Source: an uncultured Eubacteriales bacterium
GTDB lineage: Bacteria > Bacillota > Clostridia > Monoglobales > Monoglobaceae
Length of the DNA stretch: 11,119 nucleotides
Direction of reading: 5' to 3'
NCBI GenBank assembly: GCA_905205855.1
Contig: CAJLFL010000044.1
Location: 1-11,119, forward strand
The translations under genes were made by a program, and so were the position numbers. Below, one piece after another: positions 1 through 6,969 of this stretch (its first letter is position 1; each line of letters starts with the position of its first letter). The notes under the pieces were generated by a model. That model was not told the DNA's origin and made no database searches. It was given only the letters and a program-made list of their open reading frames with translations.

Positions 1-27
1 AAATCAGTGCGGACAAACACAGATTGC

Positions 28-32
28 GGAGG
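28..32 (+). promoter_or_regulatory. Shine-Dalgarno site of secA
   Basis: GGAGG ends 7 nt before the ATG at 40. This strong, well-spaced site decides the secA start: the in-frame GTG at 7 has no visible ribosome binding site and would add 11 residues that do not look like the SecA N-terminus. The promoter lies outside the window. Confidence 0.85.
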
Positions 33-39
33 TCATAAG

Positions 40-2817
40 ATGTCTGTTAAAAGCATAATTGAAAAGGTAATAGGAACATACAGTGACAGAGAACTTAAAA
101 AGATATATCCCATACGTGACGCGGTTCTTGCTCTGGAGGGAACAATGGAGCAAAAGTCAGACAGTGAGCTGAGAGCCATGACTGAGGAATTTAAACAGCG
201 TATAAAAAACGGCGAAACAACCGACGATATTCTGCCGGAGGCTTTTGCGGTCTGCCGTGAAGCAGCATGGCGCGTACTCGGAATGAAGCACTTTCCGGTT
301 CAGATTGTGGGCGGAATTGTTTTGCATCAGGGACGTATAGCAGAGATGAAAACAGGTGAAGGTAAAACTTTGGTTGCAACATTGCCGGCTTATCTGAATG
401 CACTGACAGGCGAGGGAGTTCATATCGTTACGGTAAACGATTATCTTGCAAAGCGTGACAGTGAGTGGATGGGAAAGCTGTATAACTTTCTCGGCTTGAC
501 GGTCGGGCTTGTAATACACGAGAAAGACAACGCACAGCGCAAGGAAGCGTATGCAGCCGATATAACGTACGGAACAAACAACGAAATGGGCTTTGATTAC
601 CTGCGTGACAATATGGTTATATACAAGGAGAACAAGGTTCAGCGTGGACACGCATATGCAATAGTGGATGAGGTGGACAGTATTCTCATAGATGAAGCAA
701 GAACACCTCTTATAATTTCGGGTATGGGTGATAAATCAACAGACCTTTATATGCAGGCTGACCGATTTGCAAAAACCCTTAAATTCAAGAAGGTAGTGGA
801 AACCGACTCAAAGGTTGAGGTTGAGGATGAGGATGAACTTAAGGATTATGATTATATTGTAGACGAAAAAGCGCATACGGCAATCCTTACCGCGCAGGGT
901 GTTAAGAAGGCTGAAGAAGCATTCCATATAGATAATCTTACCGATCCGGAAAACATGACGCTTTCACATCACATAAATCAGGCTATAAAAGCTATAGGTG
1001 TAATGAAACGTGATAAGGATTACGTTTTAAAGGATGGAGAGGTTATCATAGTTGATGAATTTACCGGACGTATGATGTTCGGCAGACGCTACAGCGACGG
1101 ACTTCATCAGGCAATAGAGGCAAAGGAGGGCGTAAAGGTTGAAAACGAGAGTAAGACTCTTGCAACAATTACGTTCCAGAACTTTTTCCGGCTTTACAAA
1201 AAGCTTTCCGGTATGACCGGTACCGCACAGACCGAGGAGGAGGAATTCCAGGAGATATACAAGCTGGATGTTATTGTTATTCCCACAAACAAGCCGCTTG
1301 CCAGAGTTGACGCTTCGGACAGCATCTATAAGACTGAAAACGGAAAGTTCAATGCGGTTATAGAGGAGGTTGTTGCCGCTCATGCAAAGGGACAGCCGGT
1401 GCTTATCGGTACGGTTTCAATCGAAAAATCCGAGGAACTTAGCAGACTTTTGCGTAAACGCGGAATTAAGCATAGTGTTTTAAATGCCAAGTTCCATGAG
1501 AAAGAGGCAGAAATTGTTGCACAGGCAGGTAAAAAAGGAGCCGTTACCATTGCTACAAATATGGCGGGACGCGGTACCGATATTGTCCTCGGCGGTAATG
1601 CTGAGTTTATGGCAAAGGATGAAATGCGCCGTCAGGGCTTTGAGGAGGAAATGCTTGTTCAGGCAACAGGCTTTGCGGAAACCGATGATGAGAATATAAT
1701 AAATGCAAGACAGACATATCAGGAACTGCATAAGAGATTTAAGCAGGAGATAGAGCCGGAACAGAAAGAGGTTCTTGCGGCAGGCGGTTTGTATATTATA
1801 GGAACAGAGCGTCACGAGAGCCGAAGAATTGATAACCAGCTGCGCGGCCGTGCCGGACGTCAGGGTGATGTCGGTGCGTCAAAGTTCTATCTGTCGCTTG
1901 AAGATGACTTGATGCGTTTGTTTGCTCCGGAAAGAATCAACCGTGTAATGGAAACCTTTGGTCTTGATGAAAATGAGGCAATAGAGAGCAAAATGCTGAG
2001 CAACGCAATAGAAACGGCTCAGCAGCGTGTTGAGGGACGCAACTTTGACATACGTAAGCATGTGCTTCAGTATGATGATGTAAACAATCAGCAGAGAGAG
2101 ATGATATATAAGCAGCGTGATCAGGTTCTGGACGGCGAGGATATGAAGAATTATATCCTTAACATGATGCGCGATACCGCTTCAAATATTATTGCTGTAT
2201 ATTCCGGCGAGATGCAGAACGCGGAGGAATGGGACTGGGAGGCTTTAAAGGACCATATAACCGCAGTTTTCGGCGAGCTTCCGGCAGATACCTTTGAGAT
2301 TTCAGAGCATGAGATGGATCACATGACCAAAGAAAGTCTTTGCGATCATCTTATGGAGAATATTCTTGCAAAGTATTCCGAAAAAGAGGCAGACTTCGGC
2401 GATGCAATGCGTGAGGTAGAGCGCATTATACTTTTGAGAGTTGTAGATCAGAAGTGGATGGATCATATAGACAATATGGAACAGCTCAGACAGGGTATAA
2501 ACCTGCGTGCATATGCACAGCATGATCCGGTTGTCGAGTATAAGTTTGAGGCAATGGATATGTTTGAGGAAATGATTGACTCAATCAAAGAGGATACGGT
2601 TAAGTATCTGTTCCATGTTGTTCCACAGAATAAAATAGAAAGACAGCAGGTTGCGAAGCCTGTTGCGGAAAACCACGGCAGTGATGACGGAACAGTCAAA
2701 AAACAACCGGTGCGCCGCAAGGTTGAAATCGGCAGAAACGATCCGTGTCCCTGCGGCAGCGGAAAGAAATATAAGCACTGCTGTCTGGAAAAGGATCAGA
2801 TGGCTGACAGAAACTAA
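40..2817 (+). CDS. secA: Preprotein translocase ATPase SecA
   Basis: This 925-residue protein is the ATPase motor that drives unfolded preproteins through the SecYEG channel at the membrane. Seen in the sequence: Walker A (MKTGEGKT, about 103-110), the DEVD Walker B box (210-213), the second helicase-like domain with MAGRGTD (508-514) and QLRGRAGRQGD (600-610), a helical scaffold/finger region around 790-850, and a C-terminal zinc-binding tail with Cys at about 903, 905, 914 and 915 (SecB- and ribosome-binding in other SecA proteins). An acidic insertion lies around 260-280, a variable part of the family. Length is normal for a full SecA and no essential motif is missing. The start at ATG 40 is set by GGAGG 7 nt upstream. 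prfB follows after 31 nt, a conserved order in Firmicutes, so the two are probably co-transcribed. Stop is TAA. Confidence 0.98.
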   Translation: MSVKSIIEKVIGTYSDRELKKIYPIRDAVLALEGTMEQKSDSELRAMTEEFKQRIKNGETTDDILPEAFAVCREAAWRVLGMKHFPVQIVGGIVLHQGRIAEMKTGEGKTLVATLPAYLNALTGEGVHIVTVNDYLAKRDSEWMGKLYNFLGLTVGLVIHEKDNAQRKEAYAADITYGTNNEMGFDYLRDNMVIYKENKVQRGHAYAIVDEVDSILIDEARTPLIISGMGDKSTDLYMQADRFAKTLKFKKVVETDSKVEVEDEDELKDYDYIVDEKAHTAILTAQGVKKAEEAFHIDNLTDPENMTLSHHINQAIKAIGVMKRDKDYVLKDGEVIIVDEFTGRMMFGRRYSDGLHQAIEAKEGVKVENESKTLATITFQNFFRLYKKLSGMTGTAQTEEEEFQEIYKLDVIVIPTNKPLARVDASDSIYKTENGKFNAVIEEVVAAHAKGQPVLIGTVSIEKSEELSRLLRKRGIKHSVLNAKFHEKEAEIVAQAGKKGAVTIATNMAGRGTDIVLGGNAEFMAKDEMRRQGFEEEMLVQATGFAETDDENIINARQTYQELHKRFKQEIEPEQKEVLAAGGLYIIGTERHESRRIDNQLRGRAGRQGDVGASKFYLSLEDDLMRLFAPERINRVMETFGLDENEAIESKMLSNAIETAQQRVEGRNFDIRKHVLQYDDVNNQQREMIYKQRDQVLDGEDMKNYILNMMRDTASNIIAVYSGEMQNAEEWDWEALKDHITAVFGELPADTFEISEHEMDHMTKESLCDHLMENILAKYSEKEADFGDAMREVERIILLRVVDQKWMDHIDNMEQLRQGINLRAYAQHDPVVEYKFEAMDMFEEMIDSIKEDTVKYLFHVVPQNKIERQQVAKPVAENHGSDDGTVKKQPVRRKVEIGRNDPCPCGSGKKYKHCCLEKDQMADRN

Positions 2818-2848
2818 AACGGCATAATTTTATTAAGGATGTGATAAT

Positions 2849-3962
2849 GTGATAGCTTTTGACGAGTACAAGCAGGGTCTTGACGGAATGGAAAAGGATA
2901 TAACAGAACTGAGGGATTCACTTTAACATAGACAAGTCGAACCAAGAGGCGGATGACCTTGAAAAAACAACTATGGCGGCAGATTTTTATGATGATATGG
3001 AAGCCGCAGGCAAAACTCTGCAGAAAATAAAGGGCTTGCGCGATAAAATTGCAAGGTACGAAAAGCTTAAAGAAACATGGGAGGATTTGTCTACTCTTGT
3101 TGCTCTTGCGATAGAGGAGGATGACGAGAGTGTACTGGACGAGGTAAAATCCGGATATAAACAGCTGTGCAGTGATTTGGAGAGTATGAAGCTTGAAACG
3201 CTTTTGTCGGGAAAATATGACAAAAACAACGCCATTTTAACACTTCATGCCGGTGCCGGCGGAACCGAGGCACAGGACTGGTGCGAGATGCTGTTCCGTA
3301 TGTATGTTCATTGGGCTGAGCGTAAGGGATATAAGACGGAAACTCTCGACTATCTTGCAGGCGAGGAGGCAGGCATAAAGAGCGTTACGTTCCTTGTGGA
3401 GGGACTCAACGCATACGGATATGCCAAGTGTGAAAAAGGCGTACACCGTCTTGTGCGTATTTCTCCGTTCGACTCTGCCGCAAGAAGGCATACTTCATTT
3501 GCTTCACTTGAGGTAATGCCGGAAATTGATGATGATATAGAGGTAAATATCAATCCCGAAGATTTGCGTGTAGACACGTATCGTTCAAGCGGAGCGGGAG
3601 GACAGCATATTAACAAGACGGAATCAGCAATCAGAATAACGCATATCCCGACCGGTGTTGTCGTAACCTGTCAGAATGAGCGTTCACAGCATAAAAACCG
3701 CGAAACAGCTATGAAAATGCTTAAATCCAAGCTGATAGAAATAGCGGAACGCGAGCAGAAAGAGAAGATTGAGGATTTAAAAGGCGTTCAGCTTGAAATC
3801 GGATGGGGCAGCCAGATACGGTCTTATGTATTCCATCCGTATACAATGGTAAAGGATCACAGAACCAATTATGAAATCGGAAATATCAATGCGGTCATGG
3901 ACGGAGATATTGACGGATTCATCAATGCTTATCTTGTTGCAAAATCGCGGGGAGAACTTTAA
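2849..3962 (+). CDS. prfB: Peptide chain release factor 2 (programmed +1 frameshift)
   Basis: RF2 reads stop codons UGA and UAA and triggers peptide release. The gene is in two overlapping frames. A 25-codon leader ORF starts at GTG 2849 (AAGGA at 2835-2839, 9 nt spacing), runs MIAFDEYKQG... to CTT 2921-2923, and ends at TAA 2924-2926. A +1 shift onto AAC at 2925 continues to TAA 3960-3962, giving 370 residues, the normal RF2 size. The shift is needed: the second frame is closed upstream by TGA 2910-2912, and its first ATG (2973) would drop the first 41 residues. With the joined numbering, the RF2-specific stop-reading tripeptide SPF is at 205-207 and the catalytic GGQ at 250-252, the same positions as in E. 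coli RF2. Residue 246 is Ser, where E. coli K-12 has Thr. Oddity: the leader stop is UAA, not the usual UGA, so the residue after the shift is Asn where Asp is usual. Confidence 0.96.
2912..2927 (+). promoter_or_regulatory. RF2 autoregulatory +1 frameshift site, UAA variant
   Basis: The element reads AGGGATTCACTTTAAC. The internal Shine-Dalgarno AGGG starts at 2912 and is spaced from CTT exactly as in E. coli (AGG, two codons, CTT). CTT at 2921-2923 is the slippery Leu codon and TAA at 2924-2926 the leader stop, followed by C. In the known mechanism, low RF2 slows termination and the ribosome slips +1, making more RF2. The canonical stop is UGA, read only by RF2. Here it is UAA, which RF1 also reads, so feedback would sense both factors unless RF1 is absent or weak. 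A single-base sequencing error is possible. Confidence 0.9.
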
Positions 3963-3977
3963 ATATACGAGGGCCTA

Positions 3978-4017
3978 ACGCAACATGGTTCGGACTCCTG
4001 TGCCTGACCTGTTGTGT
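3978..4017 (+). other. Imperfect hairpin between prfB and prfA
   Basis: ACGCAACA (3978-3985) pairs with TGTTGTGT (4010-4017) over 8 bp with one G-U. After a bulged T, GGTT (3987-3990) pairs with GACC (4006-4009). After one mismatch, GG (3992-3993) pairs with CC (4003-4004), leaving a loop of about 9 nt. No T-run follows, so by itself it is not an intrinsic terminator. It could be part of a leader controlling prfA, an RNA processing site, or a remnant of a small repeat. I recognise no known riboswitch class. Confidence 0.5.
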
Positions 4018-4033
4018 CCTTGCATTAAATGAC

Positions 4034-4051
4034 GGCACTTTGTGCCTTTTT
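4034..4051 (+). terminator. Intrinsic terminator-like hairpin just before prfA
   Basis: GGCAC (4034-4038), loop TTT, GTGCC (4042-4046), then TTTTT (4047-4051). The stem is short (5 bp) but mostly GC and followed directly by a U-run. The prfA ribosome binding site (GAAGGAG, 4052-4058) begins on the next base. It may end part of the secA-prfB transcripts or act as an attenuator for prfA. An extra GTGCC at 4000-4004 could compete for the GGCAC strand. Strength cannot be judged without experiment. Confidence 0.5.
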
Positions 4052-4064
4052 GAAGGAGTATAGA

Positions 4065-5025
4065 ATGTTTGAAAAATTATCGTTTATAGAAAAACAATAT
4101 GAGGAGCTGGCACAAAGAATCAGCGATCCTGAGGTTATTGCCGACCAGGACACATGGCGCAAGCTTTGCAAGGAGCACTCCGACATGACGCCGATTGTTG
4201 AAAAATACAGAGAATATAAGGCAAATAAAGAAACAATAGAAGACGCAAAAGCCATGATGGATGATCCGGAAACAGATAAGGATTTTAAAGAAATGCTTGT
4301 TGAGGAATCCAAACAGGCTAAGGAAAATATAGAAAAAATAGAGGAAGAACTAAAAATTTTGCTTTTGCCTAAGGATCCGAATGATGACAAAAATGTTATA
4401 GTGGAAATCCGAGGCGGCGCCGGCGGAGATGAAGCGGCTCTGTTTGCCGGTGATTTATTCCGTATGTCTTAAATTTGAAAGCGGTGTACACAGAGTACAG
4501 CGTGTGCCTGAAACAGAATCCGGCGGCAGAATCCATACATCAACCGTTACGGTTGCCGTTTTGCCGGAGGTTGACGACGTTGAGGTGGAAATCAATCCGG
4601 AGGATTTGCAGATAGACACGTATCGTTCAAGCGGAGCGGGAGGGCAGCATGTCAACAAGACAGAATCCGCAATCAGAATAACGCATATTCCGACAGGTAT
4701 TGTTGTTGCGTGTCAGGACGAGCGTTCACAGCATAAAAACCGCGAGGCAGCTATGAAAATGCTGCGTTCAAGGCTTTATGATAAAATGGAGCAGGAAAGA
4801 AGTGCGTCTATTGCCGCAGACAGAAAGAGCCAGGTCGGCACAGGCGACAGAAGTGAGAGAATCCGTACCTATAATTTTCCGCAGGGGCGTATGACGGATC
4901 ACAGAATCGGTCTTACGCTGTATAAGCTGGAACAGATTATGAACGGTGATCTTGACGAGATAATAGACGCTCTGATTACAACCGACCAGAGCGAAAAGCT
5001 AAAGGCGCAGGCAGAAAGCCTGTAG
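4065..5025 (+). pseudogene. prfA: Peptide chain release factor 1, disrupted by internal deletion and frameshift
   Basis: RF1 reads UAA and UAG. The start at ATG 4065 has GAAGGAG 6 nt upstream and the N-terminus (MFEKLSFIEKQYEELAQRIS) is normal. The first frame runs through GGDEAALFAGDLFRM, then stops at TAA 4470-4472 after 135 codons. RF1 resumes in the +1 frame at CTT 4468 (LKFESGVHRVQRVPETES) and continues intact to TAG 5023-5025. That part holds the RF1-type PxT recognition motif (PET) and the catalytic GGQ. Compared with B. subtilis and E. coli RF1 as I know them, about 40 residues between FRM and LKFES are missing, consistent with a loss of about 119 nt. These belong to the codon-recognition superdomain, and slippage could not restore them. 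134 + 40 + 185 = 359 residues matches normal RF1. Either a real lesion or an assembly/sequencing error. No prmC, often next to prfA, is seen here. Confidence 0.9.
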
Positions 5026-5056
5026 ATAATAAATATGACGGAAAGGGGCGGCAGGC

Positions 5057-6517
5057 ATGGACAGAAAAACAACAAAGTATCTGACTGATGACGATGCAGA
5101 TTTGCAGCTTGCAGCCGAAATTCTCCGAAATGGCGGAACGGTAATATTCCCGACCGAAACCGTTTACGGATTGGGGGCAAACGCTCTTGATCCGAACGCA
5201 GCGGCTAAGATTTTTAAGGCAAAGGGCAGACCGTCTGATAATCCGCTTATTGTCCATATATCAAAAATGGAGGATTTGAAAAATATAGCAGCTGAAGTTC
5301 CGGAAAGCGCAAAAAAGCTGATGGACAAGTTCTGGCCCGGACCTTTGACGCTGATATTTAAAAAGAAAGACAGAATTCCGTCTGCTGTGACGGGCGGACT
5401 TGACACCGTTGCGGTCAGAATGCCGCAAAACAGAATTGCGCGGGCGCTGATAGAAAAAGCAGGTTTACCGATTGCCGCGCCGAGCGCAAATCTTTCCGGC
5501 AAGCCGAGTCCGACAATTATAGCTCATGTAAAAGAGGATATGGATGGCAGAGTTGACGCAGTAATTGACGGCGGTGATTGTGAGGTTGGACTTGAATCGG
5601 CGGTTTTGGACGTAAGCGTGCAGCAGCCTGTTTTGTACCGCCCCGGCAGAATTACGGCAGAGGACATAGAAAGCGTAATCGGTGAGATAAAGACTGTGAC
5701 AAAAGCGGCGGAGGGCGAAAAACCAAAGTCTCCGGGCCTTAAATACCGTCACTATGCGCCGAAAGCAGAGGTGCGTATTCTGCATGGCTCTGCAGAACAG
5801 GTAGGACGTTATGCCTCGGCACTGTGTGACAAGGATAAAACAGGAATGTTGGTGTTTGACGAATTTCCGCAGTTTGACGACAGACTTATAACATATTCGC
5901 TCGGAAGCAGAAGAAGTCCGGGTGATGCGGCACACCGCCTTTTTACGGCGCTGCGTGTTTTGGACAGTAAGGGTGTAAGTGTTATTCTTGCGCCGGAAAT
6001 CCCGGATAACGGACTTTGGAGCGCTGTCAAAAATCGTTTGTACCGTGCAGCTGCGGATACAATAATTGATTTGACAAAAAGTGTTAAAAGTGTACTGTTT
6101 GTCTGTACCGGAAACACTTGCCGCAGTCCTATGGCAGAGGGACTGATGAAAAATCTTGACATCGGCGGAATTAAAGCTTCATCAGCCGGAATAGCAGCGG
6201 CAGAGGGGGCGCCGGCATCACAAAACGCCGTGTTTGCGATGCAAGAGAAAAATATAGATATAAGTGGTCACAGAGCAAGACAGATAACGCGTAAAATGAT
6301 AGATGATTCGGATTTGGTGCTCACTATGACCGAAGGGCATAAGAATATGCTTATACATATAATGCCAGATGCTGCCGATAAGATTAAAACTCTTGCGGAG
6401 TGGGCGGATTCGGATATGGATATAAGTGATCCGTACGGCGGAGATTTGGAGCGTTATCGTCTTTGCCGTAATCAGATAGAAAAATTACTGCTGAAGGGCA
6501 GGGAAAAACTGAATTGA
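5057..6517 (+). CDS. Fusion: Sua5/TsaC threonylcarbamoyl-AMP synthase + YwlE-type protein arginine phosphatase
   Basis: This 486-residue protein joins two enzymes. Residues 10-200 are the YrdC/TsaC domain (FPTETVYGLGANA at 31-43, KAKGRPSDNPL at 54-64, APSANLSGKPSPT at 141-153). They make threonylcarbamoyl-AMP from Thr, bicarbonate and ATP for tRNA t6A37. Residues 225-340 are the Sua5 C-terminal domain, entered by the linker SPGLKYRHYAP. Residues 344-486 are a low-molecular-weight phosphatase with the CX5R loop CTGNTCRSP (Cys350, Arg356) and the general acid in DPY (Asp458). Thr at the fifth loop position is the YwlE signature for phosphoarginine, where tyrosine phosphatases usually have Ile. 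In B. subtilis the two proteins (YwlC, YwlE) are separate genes of one neighbourhood. Start ATG 5057 follows AAGGGG (5042-5047). The final TGA overlaps the rimI TTG start, suggesting translational coupling. Both active sites look intact. Confidence 0.95.
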   Translation: MDRKTTKYLTDDDADLQLAAEILRNGGTVIFPTETVYGLGANALDPNAAAKIFKAKGRPSDNPLIVHISKMEDLKNIAAEVPESAKKLMDKFWPGPLTLIFKKKDRIPSAVTGGLDTVAVRMPQNRIARALIEKAGLPIAAPSANLSGKPSPTIIAHVKEDMDGRVDAVIDGGDCEVGLESAVLDVSVQQPVLYRPGRITAEDIESVIGEIKTVTKAAEGEKPKSPGLKYRHYAPKAEVRILHGSAEQVGRYASALCDKDKTGMLVFDEFPQFDDRLITYSLGSRRSPGDAAHRLFTALRVLDSKGVSVILAPEIPDNGLWSAVKNRLYRAAADTIIDLTKSVKSVLFVCTGNTCRSPMAEGLMKNLDIGGIKASSAGIAAAEGAPASQNAVFAMQEKNIDISGHRARQITRKMIDDSDLVLTMTEGHKNMLIHIMPDAADKIKTLAEWADSDMDISDPYGGDLERYRLCRNQIEKLLLKGREKLN

Positions 6518-6963
6518 TTTGCGTGCGTACTTTAAGTGAGGGTGATATAGACGTCGTGTGGGAGCTGGAGCAGATATGCTTTCCGGATGATCCGTGGAGC
6601 AGAAGCATGTTTGAAAGCGAGCTTGACAATTCTTTGTCGGTATTTTTGACGGCATTTGATGAAAAAACGGGCGAGCTTGCTGCTTACGGCGGAATGTGGC
6701 TGATGTATGATTCGGGTAATATAACCAATATAGCTGTAAGACCAAGCTATCGCAGAGAGGGTATCGGCAGAAGAATACTGCGGCTGCTTGAGAAGATTTG
6801 CCGCGAACGCGGTATGGAGGAAATTACACTTGAGGTAAGAAGCAAAAATGAAGCTGCCCAATGTCTTTATTCCTCAGAGGAATTTGAGATATGCGGCTTG
6901 AGAAAGGGCTATTACCGTAATCATGAGGATGCGGTGATTATGACAAAAAAATTGAAGGGATAA
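6514..6963 (+). CDS. rimI: Ribosomal protein alanine N-acetyltransferase RimI
   Basis: This 149-residue GNAT-family protein probably acetylates the N-terminal alanine of ribosomal protein S18, as RimI does in E. coli. Seen: the family N-terminal pattern ending ICFPDDPWS (21-29), the acetyl-CoA loop RREGIG (80-85) after VRP, Glu107 in LEVRS (likely general base position) and LY with Tyr119 (likely general acid position), then RKGYY. Where RimI usually has a GF after LYxxx, this protein has EF. The start is TTG 6514, sharing TTGA with the preceding stop. AGGG at 6500-6503 lies 10 nt upstream, while the in-frame GTG at 6523 is too far from it. Neighbouring tsaD is a usual partner of rimI. tsaB and tsaE, often in the same cluster, are not in this window. 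Confidence 0.93.
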   Translation: MICVRTLSEGDIDVVWELEQICFPDDPWSRSMFESELDNSLSVFLTAFDEKTGELAAYGGMWLMYDSGNITNIAVRPSYRREGIGRRILRLLEKICRERGMEEITLEVRSKNEAAQCLYSSEEFEICGLRKGYYRNHEDAVIMTKKLKG

Positions 6964-6969
6964 TGTGTT

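Noticed and set aside
7..39. GTG 7 as an upstream start for SecA
   Set aside because: No ribosome binding site precedes it, the extra 11 residues do not resemble SecA, and GGAGG at 28-32 is ideally spaced for ATG 40.
157..2778. Long antisense reading frames within secA
   Set aside because: They show no family motifs, no ribosome binding sites and no sensible spacing. They are mirror frames of a highly conserved gene.
2973..3962. prfB starting at ATG 2973 without a frameshift
   Set aside because: It would lose 41 N-terminal residues and has no good ribosome binding site. The upstream leader ORF with a classic shift cassette explains the rest.
4464..4476. Programmed +1 frameshift rescuing prfA
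   Set aside because: A shift from TCT to CTT would rejoin the frames but not the missing 40 or so residues, and there is no Shine-Dalgarno cassette like that of prfB.
4429..5025. A separate short release factor starting at ATG 4429
   Set aside because: Its first residues up to LKFES are an out-of-frame reading of the RF1 sequence. It is the 3' part of the broken prfA, not a gene of its own.
6523..6525. GTG 6523 as the rimI start
   Set aside because: Its distance to the AGGG at 6500-6503 is about 19 nt, while TTG 6514 is 10 nt away and gives the coupled TTGA overlap.
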